A stretch of 64,000 nt of DNA from Streptomyces lucensis JCM 4490. Lineage in GTDB: Bacteria > Actinomycetota > Actinomycetes > Streptomycetales > Streptomycetaceae. Made by a program: the position numbers and the translations under genes. Shown here in pieces: positions 57,547 through 64,000 of this stretch. Position 1 is the first letter of the stretch. Each line of letters opens with the position of its first letter. A model generated the notes under the pieces. The model searched no databases, was not told where the DNA came from, and saw only the letters and a list, made by a program, of their open reading frames with translations. The stretch is from NCBI RefSeq assembly GCF_014650035.1, contig NZ_BMUE01000008.1, positions 248,001-312,000 on the forward strand. Reading direction: 5' to 3'.

Positions 57547-57562
57547 TGTACAACGTTGGAAG
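57547..57562. promoter_or_regulatory. LacI operator in the GH2 / lacI intergenic region
   Basis: TGTACAACGTTGGAAG (57547-57562), centred on CAACGTTG, lies 47 bp upstream of the GH2 start. Read on the reverse strand, the sequence upstream of the ABC operon at 58727-58742 is TTTACATCGTTGGAAG, 14 of 16 identical. The shared site and the LacI gene between them argue for joint repression. Confidence 0.65.
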
Positions 57563-57659
57563 CGTGGCAGTTGGCATGAGAGCACGGCTCCCGTCCGCTG
57601 TCCAGGGTCATGACAAGGCTCCGCCCTCCGGAGCTCCCATCGATGCCGAGGAGATCCCC

Positions 57660-58673
57660 TTGCGGGTCAGCCTGAAGGACGTGGCCGAGCGGGCCGGCGT
57701 CTCGATCAAGACCGTGTCCAACGTCGTGAACAACTATCCCCACGTCACACCGGCGATGCGCGCCCGGGTGCAGGAGGCCATCGACGAGCTCGGCTACCGG
57801 CCTAACCTGACCGCGCGGCACCTGCGCAAGGGCCGCACGGGGATCATCGCGCTGGCCGTGCCGGAACTGGGCAACCCGTACTTCGCCGAGCTGGCGAGCG
57901 CGGTGATCGACGCGGCGGCGGAACACGAGTTCACCGTGCTGCTGGACCACACCCGCGGCAGACGCGAACAAGAGGTGCTGGTCAGCCAGGGATTCCGGGC
58001 CCGGGTGATCGACGGGCTCATCCTGAGCCCGCTGGAGCTGGAGGCCGAGGACCTGCGCGGGCGGCCCGACGACGTGCCGCTGGTGCTGCTCGGCGAGCGC
58101 GAGTACGACGCCCCGCACGACCACATCGCCATCGACAACGTGGCCGCCGCCCGCGCCGCGGTACGCCACCTGCTGGGCCGGGGCCGTACCCGGATCGCCT
58201 ACCTGGGCGCCCGCACGGACTCCGCCAACCGCCCGGCCCACCTGCGACTCGTGGGCTGGCGGGAGGAGCTGGCGGCGGCCGGGGTGCCGGCGCCGGACGG
58301 CCTGGTGGTGCCGGTGGGCGGCTGGGACCGGGACGACGGCGCCCGGGCCATGGCCCAGCTGCTGGACTCGGGCGTGCGGCCCGACGCGGTGTTCGCGCTG
58401 AACGACCTCATCGCGGTCGGTGCGATGCGGGTGCTGCACGAGCGCGGACTGCGGGTGCCGTGGGACGTCGCCGTCGTGGGCTTCGACGACATCGCCGAGG
58501 GGCGTTTCGGCGCGGTGTCGCTGACCACGATCGCACCGGACAAGCAGGCCATCGCCCGGATGGCGGTGGGCTCGCTGCTGCGCAGTCTGTCGGGGCGCGG
58601 AGAGCCCGGCGGACGCGAACTCACCGCCGAGTTCCGGCTGGTGGAACGGGAGAGCACGCTCGGGCGGCGGTGA
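57660..58673 (+). CDS. LacI-family repressor of the sugar locus
   Basis: Regulator of 337 residues. The HTH and hinge helix are at the N-terminus (VSLKDVAERAGVSIKTVSNV ... LTARHLRKGRTG) and the periplasmic-binding-protein-like sugar domain follows (IIALAVPELGNPYFAELASA, PDAVFALNDLIAVGAMRVLH, VAVVGFDDIAEG). I chose TTG 57660 because GAGGAG lies 6 bases upstream and the length then fits LacI proteins; ATG 57576 would add a poor N-terminal extension. It lies between the divergent GH2 gene and the ABC operon, both preceded by the same 16-bp motif. Confidence 0.92.
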   Translation: MRVSLKDVAERAGVSIKTVSNVVNNYPHVTPAMRARVQEAIDELGYRPNLTARHLRKGRTGIIALAVPELGNPYFAELASAVIDAAAEHEFTVLLDHTRGRREQEVLVSQGFRARVIDGLILSPLELEAEDLRGRPDDVPLVLLGEREYDAPHDHIAIDNVAAARAAVRHLLGRGRTRIAYLGARTDSANRPAHLRLVGWREELAAAGVPAPDGLVVPVGGWDRDDGARAMAQLLDSGVRPDAVFALNDLIAVGAMRVLHERGLRVPWDVAVVGFDDIAEGRFGAVSLTTIAPDKQAIARMAVGSLLRSLSGRGEPGGRELTAEFRLVERESTLGRR

Positions 58674-58715
58674 CGCGGGGTCCCGGACGCCCCGCCGGGA
58701 TTTCGGGCGGGAGGG

Positions 58716-58742
58716 TTTACAGCGTCCTTCCAACGATGTAAA
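58716..58742. promoter_or_regulatory. LacI operator upstream of the sugar ABC operon
   Basis: A 27-bp element with TTTACA and TGTAAA ends and the core CTTCCAACGATGTAAA (58727-58742), which on the reverse strand matches 14 of 16 bases of the operator before the GH2 gene. It lies 100 bp before the binding-protein gene start. Confidence 0.65.
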
Positions 58743-58842
58743 AACCTCCCCTGAACGACGTGCACGCCGAGTTGACCGCAAGAGCCGTCCTACCCCCGTG
58801 AGCGCCACCGGCGCACCGGGGCCACGCCGTTTGGGGACTCCC

Positions 58843-59940
58843 ATGAAGCCCACAGCACCACTGCGTCGCGCCTGTGCGCGGACCCTCCTCGCCGCCGGCC
58901 TCGCCACGAGCCTGGCCCTGATGACCGGATGCGCCAAGTCGGAGGACGACTCCGGCGGCGACAGGGGCGCCTCGCAGGGCAAGGACGCAGGCCAGGTCGT
59001 CGCCTCGCCGAGCGGCGGTACGGGACCTTCCTGCGCCATCGACGCCTACGGCGGCGAGAAGCGGGACCTGAAGTCCGCCACCGTCGGGTTCTCCCAGTCC
59101 GAGAAGGAAGCCAACCCCTTCCGTATCGCGGAGACCGCCTCCATCAAGGCCGAGGCGCAGCAGCGGGGCGTCAAGCTGCTGACCGCCAACGCCCAGTCGC
59201 AGTTCTCCAAGCAGATCAGCGACGTCCAGGACCTCATCGCCAAGGGCGCCGACCTGCTGGTGATCGCGCCGCTCAACTCGGACGGCTGGGAGCCGGTGCT
59301 GCGCGCGGCGTCCGCCAAGCACATTCCGATCGTCACGGTGGACCGCAAGATCAACGCCGCGGCCTGCAAGGACTATGTGAGCTTCATCGGCTCCGACTTC
59401 GTCGAGCAGGGCAGGCGGGCGGCCGACCGGATGATCGGGGCGACCGGCGGCAAGGGCGAGATCGCCGTCCTGCTCGGCGCGGCCGGCAACAACGTCACCA
59501 CAGAACGCACCAAGGGCTTCGAGGACCGCATCAAGGAGAAGGCCCCGGGCCTGAAGATCGTGTTCCGCCAGACCACCGAATTCTCCCGGGAGAAGGGCCA
59601 GTCGGTCACCGAGAACCTGATCCAGTCCAGGCCCGGGATCAAGGGCATCTACGCCGAGAACGACGAGATGGGCCTCGGCGCGGTCAACGCCCTCAAGAGC
59701 GCGGGCAAAAAGCCCGGCGCCGTGAAGATCGTGACCATCGACGGCACGCGCAACGCCGTGCAGGGGATCGTGGACGGCTGGATCTCCGGCGTGATCGAGT
59801 CCAACCCGCGCTTCGGTCCGCTGGCCTTCCAGACGCTGGACAGCTTCGCCCGGGGCGAGAAGGTGGCCCAGGACATCGTCATCCAGGACAGCTCCTACAC
59901 CAAGGACAACGCCGAGTCCGACCTGGGCAAGGCCTACTGA
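58843..59940 (+). CDS. ytfQ: Sugar ABC transporter substrate-binding lipoprotein, YtfQ-like
   Basis: Secreted solute receptor of 365 residues, anchored by the lipobox LMTGC after the signal MKPTAPLRRACARTLLAAGL. The mature protein closely follows YtfQ: 'ATVGFSQSEKEANPFRIAE', 'LLVIAPLNSDGWEPVLRAAS', 'TTERTKGFEDRIKEKAPGL', 'GIYAENDEMGLGAVNALKSA' and 'IVTIDGTRNAVQGIVDG'. In E. coli YtfQ binds galactofuranose. The ATG at 58843 follows a probable LacI operator by 100 bp. It is the first gene of a tightly packed operon (next start 1 bp after its stop). A galactofuranose or related furanose ligand is inferred. Confidence 0.9.
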   Translation: MKPTAPLRRACARTLLAAGLATSLALMTGCAKSEDDSGGDRGASQGKDAGQVVASPSGGTGPSCAIDAYGGEKRDLKSATVGFSQSEKEANPFRIAETASIKAEAQQRGVKLLTANAQSQFSKQISDVQDLIAKGADLLVIAPLNSDGWEPVLRAASAKHIPIVTVDRKINAAACKDYVSFIGSDFVEQGRRAADRMIGATGGKGEIAVLLGAAGNNVTTERTKGFEDRIKEKAPGLKIVFRQTTEFSREKGQSVTENLIQSRPGIKGIYAENDEMGLGAVNALKSAGKKPGAVKIVTIDGTRNAVQGIVDGWISGVIESNPRFGPLAFQTLDSFARGEKVAQDIVIQDSSYTKDNAESDLGKAY

Positions 59941-59941
59941 G

Positions 59942-61459
59942 ATGCTCACCGTCACCGGACTGTGCAAGACCTTCCCCGGCGTCCGGGCGCTGTCCGAAGT
60001 GGACTTCACCGCCCGCGCCGGGGAGGTGCACGCCCTGGTCGGCGAGAACGGCGCGGGCAAGTCGACCCTGATCAAAGTGCTCACCGGCGTGTACCAGCCC
60101 GACGCAGGCGAGCTGTCCTGTGACGGCTCCCAGGTTCGCTTCGCCACCCCGCTGCAGGCGCAGCAGGCGGGCATCTCCACCATCTACCAGGAGGTCAACC
60201 TCGTCCCGCTGATGAGTGTGGCCCGCAATCTGTTCCTCGGCCGCGAACCGCGCGGCCGGCTGGGGCTGATCGACTTCCGCCGTATGCACCGGGCGGCGGA
60301 GGACACCCTGCGCGCGATGGGCATCCGGGTCGACGTCCGCCGCCCGCTGCGCGAACTGGGCGTCGGCGCGCAGCAGATGGTCGCGCTGGCGCGTGCCGTG
60401 GCGGTCGACGCCCGCGTCGTGATCATGGACGAGCCCACCTCCTCGCTGGAACCCCGCGAGGTGCGCACGCTGTTCGGGGTGATCCGCACCCTGCGGGAGC
60501 GGGGCATCGCGGTGATCTACGTCAGTCATCGCATGGACGAGCTGTACGAGATCTGCGACGCGGTCACCGTGCTGCGGGACGGCCGGGTCGTGCACACCGG
60601 CCGGCTCGCCGAGCTGGACCGGCTGCGGCTGGTGGCTCTGATGCTCGGGCGGGAGATCGGCGAGGTGCGCGAGGAGGGGCTCACCAAGTTCACCGGCTCC
60701 CGCGACACCGCTGCCCGACCGGTGCTCGAGGCCGAGGGGTTGCGCATCCGCCATCAGCTGGACGGGGTCTCGGTGTCCCTGCGTCCGGGCGAGGTGGTCG
60801 GTCTGGGCGGGCTGCTCGGCTCGGGACGCAGCGAGACGGCCAAGGCCATCGCGGGCGCCGTGCCCGTCGACGGCGGCCGGGTCGTGGTGGCCGGTGAGCC
60901 GGTGCGCGCCGGTTCCACCGCGGCGGCGATCCGGGCCGGCATCAGCCTGCTCCCCGAGGACCGCAAGACCGAGGGCATCGTGCCGGGTCTGTCGGTGCGG
61001 GAGAACATCGCGCTCGCCGCGCTGCCGGGGCTGTCCCGGTTCGGCCTGGTCGACGACGCCCGTGTCGACCGGATCGTCGACACCTTCATGAAGCGGCTGC
61101 GCATCAAGGCCGCCGGCCCGCACCAGAAGGTGGGTGAACTGTCCGGCGGGAACCAGCAGAAGGTGCTGCTCGCCCGCTGGCTGGCCCTGCACCCCAAGGT
61201 ACTGCTGCTGGACGAGCCGACCCGGGGCATCGACGTGGGCGCCAAGGCCGAGGTGCAGGCACTCGTCGACGAACTCGCCGACGACGGCCTGGCGGTGCTG
61301 CTGATCTCGTCCGACACCGAGGAACTGATCGAGGGCAGTGACCGTGTGGTCGTCCTCAAGGACGGCGCGGTGGTGCGCGAGCTGACCGGCGACGCCGTCA
61401 CCGAGGACGAGCTGATGCGCGCGATCGCCGCCGTACCGGCCGGAGGGCACGATGACTGA
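59942..61459 (+). CDS. ytfR: Sugar ABC transporter ATPase (two NBDs), YtfR-like
   Basis: Double nucleotide-binding-domain ATPase of 505 residues, the energy unit of a CUT2-type importer. The first half has Walker A GENGAGKSTL, a signature region 'LGVGAQQMVALARAVAVDAR' and Walker B 'VVIMDEPTSSL'; the second half has a degenerate P-loop (GGLLGSGRSETAKAI), signature 'VGELSGGNQQKVLLARWLAL' and Walker B 'VLLLDEPTRGIDVG', as in RbsA/MglA/YtfR. It begins 1 bp after the binding-protein stop and overlaps the next gene by 8 bp. Confidence 0.93.
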   Translation: MLTVTGLCKTFPGVRALSEVDFTARAGEVHALVGENGAGKSTLIKVLTGVYQPDAGELSCDGSQVRFATPLQAQQAGISTIYQEVNLVPLMSVARNLFLGREPRGRLGLIDFRRMHRAAEDTLRAMGIRVDVRRPLRELGVGAQQMVALARAVAVDARVVIMDEPTSSLEPREVRTLFGVIRTLRERGIAVIYVSHRMDELYEICDAVTVLRDGRVVHTGRLAELDRLRLVALMLGREIGEVREEGLTKFTGSRDTAARPVLEAEGLRIRHQLDGVSVSLRPGEVVGLGGLLGSGRSETAKAIAGAVPVDGGRVVVAGEPVRAGSTAAAIRAGISLLPEDRKTEGIVPGLSVRENIALAALPGLSRFGLVDDARVDRIVDTFMKRLRIKAAGPHQKVGELSGGNQQKVLLARWLALHPKVLLLDEPTRGIDVGAKAEVQALVDELADDGLAVLLISSDTEELIEGSDRVVVLKDGAVVRELTGDAVTEDELMRAIAAVPAGGHDD

Positions 61460-62414
61460 ACTGAGCCTCGCCCCAGGCGCGGTGGACCGGGACCGGGCGC
61501 TGCGCCTGCTGCAGGACTACGGCGTCTACGGCGGGGTGCTGGCCCTGCTGCTGTTCAACTTCGTCTTCACCCCGCATTTCGCCTCCGCGGAGAACTTCCG
61601 CACCCAGGCGGTCCAGGTCGCACCCGTGCTGATCGTGGCCCTCGGCATGGCGCTCGCCATCGGCACCGAGGGCGTCGACCTGTCGGTGGGCTCGGTGATG
61701 GCGCTGTCCACGTCGCTGCTGTCGCTGTACCTCGGTTACGGACCCTGGACCGCCACGCTGATCGCGGTGGCCGGCGGCGTCGTGGCCGGCCTGGCGAGCG
61801 GGGCGCTGGTCGCCTTCGTCGGCGTCCAGCCCATCGTCGCCACGCTCGCTTCGATGGTCGCCGCCCGGGGTCTCGCCCTGGTGCTGCTTCCCCAGCTCAA
61901 GGACGTCCACGACCCAGGTCTCGCGGCCCTCGGCTCGGGGGACGTGCTGGGCGTCCCCCACCTGGCACTGATCGCGGCCGCGCTGGCACTGCTGGTGGCA
62001 TTCGTCGTGCGGCGCTCGACGTTCGGCCGGCAGTTGCTGGCCATCGGCGACAGCCGGCCGGCGGCCCGCCTCGCCGGACTGCCCGTGCGCCGGGTCCTCG
62101 TGGTGGTGTACGTCTGCTCCGGCGCACTGGCCGCGATCGCGGGAGTGCTGGCGACCGCCCGGCTCACCGCGAGCGACCCCACCTCGCTGGGCACCCTGAT
62201 GGAACTGTCCGCCATCACCGCGGTCGTGGTCGGCGGCACGCCGCTCAGCGGCGGCCGGGTCCGCATCGGCGGCACGGTCGCGGGCGCCGTACTGATCCAG
62301 CTGCTCACCACCACGCTCGTCAAGCACGACCTGCCCCCGTCGTGGACGCAGATCGCGCAGGCCGTGGTGATCGTCGCCGCCGTCTACGCGGCACGCGAAC
62401 GGGGGAAGCGATGA
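61452..62414 (+). CDS. ytfT: Sugar ABC transporter permease, YtfT-like
   Basis: Inner-membrane permease of 320 residues with about ten helices of the BPD_transp_2/RbsC family. The signature 'LSVGSVMALSTSLLSLYLGY' with the preceding 'GTEGVD' and the coupling 'GNxxAARLxGxx' equivalent 'IGDSRPAARLAGLPVRRVLV' are seen, ending 'VVVGGTPLSGGRVRIGGTVA'. The start overlaps ytfR by 8 bp and its stop overlaps the next permease gene (ATGA). It forms a heterodimeric channel with the following protein. Confidence 0.92.
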   Translation: MTELSLAPGAVDRDRALRLLQDYGVYGGVLALLLFNFVFTPHFASAENFRTQAVQVAPVLIVALGMALAIGTEGVDLSVGSVMALSTSLLSLYLGYGPWTATLIAVAGGVVAGLASGALVAFVGVQPIVATLASMVAARGLALVLLPQLKDVHDPGLAALGSGDVLGVPHLALIAAALALLVAFVVRRSTFGRQLLAIGDSRPAARLAGLPVRRVLVVVYVCSGALAAIAGVLATARLTASDPTSLGTLMELSAITAVVVGGTPLSGGRVRIGGTVAGAVLIQLLTTTLVKHDLPPSWTQIAQAVVIVAAVYAARERGKR

Positions 62415-63445
62415 CCACGGACACCGGGGAAGCCACCATGCGGACAGAGACCCCCGCCGCCCGGGCCGGCGACGAACCGCCGGGCGCGAGCCGTTCGGAG
62501 CGGCTGAGCGCGCTCGCCCAGCAACACGGCGCGCTGGTCACCCTGGTGATCGCGGTGATCGTCGCCTCGCTCGGCTTCGACACCTTCCTGACCGGTGACA
62601 ACCTCAAGAACATGGCGCTGTCGTCGGCGTTCCTGGCCGTCGTCGCGCTCGGCATGACGTTCGTCGTCGTCACCGGCGGCATCGACCTGTCGGTCGGCTC
62701 GCTGTTCGCGCTCGGCGGGGTGCTCGCGGCCTGGGGTTCGCAGTACGGCACCGCGGTGGCGCTGCTGCTGCCGCTCGCGGTGTGCGGGCTCGTCGGCCTG
62801 CTCAACGGGCTGCTGATCGCGCGCTCGGGCCTGGCCCCGTTCATCGTGACCCTGGCCGCCATGCTCGGTGCTCGCGGTGTCCTGCTGGCGCTGACGGACG
62901 AGGGTTCACGGACCTATCTCGTGGACAAGGACACGTTCTTCGCCGGCCTGGGGCAGGACTCGCTGCTCGGCGTCGGCGTGCCGGTGTGGATCACCCTGGT
63001 GCTGTTCGTGCTGGGCGCGGTGGTGCTCCGGCGCACGCGCTTCGGGCAGTACGTGTACGCCGTCGGCGGCAACGAGGACGCGGCGGCGCTGATGGGAGCA
63101 CCCGTGGCCCGTACCAAGGTGGCCGTCTACACGCTGTCCGCGCTGTGCGCGGGCCTCGCGGGCGCGCTGAACGCGGCGTGGCTACTGTCGGGGGTGACGA
63201 TCCTCGGCTCCGGCATGGAGCTGGAGGCGATCTCGGCGGTCGTCATCGGCGGCACGCTGCTGACCGGCGGGTTCGGGTTCATCAGCGGCTCGCTCGTCGG
63301 CGTGGCGCTGCTGAAGGTCATTCAGAACGTCATCAACCAGATCGGTTCCCTGGACTCGGCCTACCAACAGGTGGTCAGCGGCGCCTTCCTGGCGGTGGTC
63401 GTCGTCGCGCAGACGTGGCTGGGGCGCCGACGGCGGGTGCTGTGA
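62411..63445 (+). CDS. yjfF: Sugar ABC transporter permease, YjfF-like
   Basis: Second permease of 344 residues, the YjfF partner in YtfQRT-YjfF systems. After a hydrophilic N-terminus of about 50 residues come helices with 'VTGGIDLSVGSLFALGGVLA' and the loop 'AVGGNEDAAALMGAPVARTK' (the EAA-like GNExAAxLxG motif), then 'AISAVVIGGTLLTGGFGFIS'. The ATG overlaps the ytfT stop as ATGA. It is the last gene of the operon; a terminator-like hairpin follows at 63523-63553. Confidence 0.92.
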   Translation: MTTDTGEATMRTETPAARAGDEPPGASRSERLSALAQQHGALVTLVIAVIVASLGFDTFLTGDNLKNMALSSAFLAVVALGMTFVVVTGGIDLSVGSLFALGGVLAAWGSQYGTAVALLLPLAVCGLVGLLNGLLIARSGLAPFIVTLAAMLGARGVLLALTDEGSRTYLVDKDTFFAGLGQDSLLGVGVPVWITLVLFVLGAVVLRRTRFGQYVYAVGGNEDAAALMGAPVARTKVAVYTLSALCAGLAGALNAAWLLSGVTILGSGMELEAISAVVIGGTLLTGGFGFISGSLVGVALLKVIQNVINQIGSLDSAYQQVVSGAFLAVVVVAQTWLGRRRRVL

Positions 63446-63522
63446 GCGGCCGGCACTTCGCCGCTCCGGCCTCCGCCGGTCCTCCGGTGCCGCGCCGGTC
63501 CGGTGGCGTGGCCCGTCGAAGC

Positions 63523-63553
63523 GCCCGTGGTCCGCGTGCATGACCACGGGCGG
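63523..63553 (+). terminator. Terminator of the sugar ABC operon
   Basis: CGCCCGTGGTC (63523-63533) pairs exactly with GACCACGGGCG (63543-63553) around a 9-base loop, 78 bp beyond the last permease stop codon. Confidence 0.7.
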
Positions 63554-63670
63554 TCAACGAGCGTCCGCGTCAAGCCGGGCTAGTGCGCGCCCGGAGTGGT
63601 GAAGGCACGGTGCGCGCGCCCATGCGCCCCCGGGCTGCGGCTGCCATCGCCTTCCACGCGGCGGCAGGAA

Positions 63671-64000
63671 CTAGGTGCCGGGCAGCGATCGGTCCCTCTG
63701 CGGATGCAGGCGGTCGGTGAGGAAGGCGAGGATCTCGTCGCGGGCCCGGACCGTGGGGTGACCGGCCTCGTCGACGAGATGGGCGGTGACGACGCTGTGC
63801 GGGGTTCCGACCAGCTCGGCGAAGAAGGGCGGCGGGGCCGGGTTGGCGGCGCTGTCCGGGAGGACACGCCCGTCGAAGGCGTCGCCGAGCAGCGCGCGGT
63901 AGGCGGCGAAGCGCTGCCCCGTGCACCAGCGGTCTCCCTCGAAGCGGTAGGCGAGGACGGTGAGTCCGTCACCGTGGAGCCGTTCGCGTACCGCGCGCGC
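63671..64000 (-). CDS. Alpha/beta hydrolase (dienelactone-hydrolase-like), 5' part outside window
   Basis: The reverse strand is open from the window edge to a TAG at 63671-63673, encoding the last 109 residues of a protein. It reads 'GDGLTVLAYRFEGDRWCTGQ' then 'RFAAYRALLGDAFDGRVLPD' and 'TPHSVVTAHLVDEAGHPTVR' followed by ARDEILAFLTDRL, which has the pattern of the C-terminal part of a dienelactone hydrolase/alpha-beta hydrolase, including the late His in HSVVTAHL or GHP. The start and nucleophile lie outside the window, so the family is provisional. It is convergent with the sugar operon. Confidence 0.6.
   Translation of the reverse strand, partial: ARAVRERLHGDGLTVLAYRFEGDRWCTGQRFAAYRALLGDAFDGRVLPDSAANPAPPPFFAELVGTPHSVVTAHLVDEAGHPTVRARDEILAFLTDRLHPQRDRSLPGT

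Noticed and set aside
1..64000. tRNA, rRNA, CRISPR arrays, integrase or prophage genes
   Set aside because: No TPsiC-type GGTTCGA contexts with cloverleaf potential, no regularly spaced repeats, and no integrase, transposase or phage structural genes were seen.

Overview
The window is very GC-rich actinobacterial chromosome, almost certainly Streptomyces. The evidence is strong G/C bias at third codon positions, frequent GTG and TTG starts behind GGAGG-type ribosome binding sites, an abundance of regulators, secreted proteins and lipoproteins, two ECF sigma factors with C-terminal extensions, and families typical of streptomycetes (DUF5133, DUF5937, an SCO2400-like zinc-ribbon protein, an FG-GAP secreted protein, an HTH/NTPase/WD40 protein). 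There is no ribosomal, tRNA or other core housekeeping cluster, so it reads as accessory or arm-proximal chromosome built from many small independent transcription units.

Layout. 1-5 kb: end of a cysteine desulfurase gene, an MFS transporter, a small membrane protein, a PAP2 phosphatase and a calcium/cation exchanger. 5.2-8.2 kb: a PepSY-type lipoprotein followed by an OmpR-family response regulator and its histidine kinase. 8.2-9 kb: decayed genes (a cold-shock-domain remnant and two copies of one unknown domain). 9.7-17.7 kb: an M14 carboxypeptidase with a small partner, DUF4190 and SCO2400-like membrane proteins, a VOC protein, a secreted FG-GAP protein, a cytochrome P450, a broken S1-domain gene and a nitroreductase. 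17.9-21.6 kb: a PIG-L deacetylase, a haloacetate-dehalogenase-like hydrolase, a roadblock-like protein and an ArsR repressor with a clear palindrome. 21.7-28.7 kb: a YCII/ECF42 pair, an adenylation-domain/membrane fusion, a convergent GNAT/ATP-grasp fusion, and an ECF41-type sigma factor divergent from a small membrane protein. 28.8-38.5 kb: a SUKH-like protein behind a DNA-damage-type palindromic promoter, a TetR/flavin monooxygenase pair with shared operators, and two regulator/MFS pairs, each with its own inverted repeat. 38.3-53.6 kb: acetyltransferase, TetR/EamA operon, I36 protease inhibitor with a lipoprotein, a large HTH-STAND-WD40 protein, a secreted transglycosylase, DUF5133, SRPBCC, YihY, HAD phosphatase and an MFS transporter. 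53.6-54.9 kb: a MITE-like element and sparse sequence. 54.9-63.5 kb: a carbohydrate locus with a secreted GH2 hydrolase carrying a PA14 domain, a LacI repressor and a four-gene YtfQRT-YjfF-type importer. The window ends inside an alpha/beta hydrolase gene.

Most coherent systems. (1) The GH2/LacI/ABC locus: the same 16-bp operator-like sequence lies upstream of both the hydrolase gene and the importer operon, and the LacI gene sits between them, so one repressor probably controls release and uptake of one sugar, plausibly galactofuranose. (2) The 21.7-28.7 kb segment, with two unusual carboxylate-activating fusion proteins (adenylation + four membrane helices; acetyltransferase + ATP-grasp) overlapping tail to tail and lying between two ECF sigma factors; this is the best candidate here for an undescribed pathway. 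(3) Four regulator/effector pairs (TetR/flavin monooxygenase, DUF5937-ArsR/MFS, HTH/MFS, TetR/EamA), each with a visible candidate operator, which look like inducible detoxification or efflux cassettes. Several genes are decaying, which fits an evolving accessory region. Assignments rest on sequence motifs read by eye; no database search was possible.
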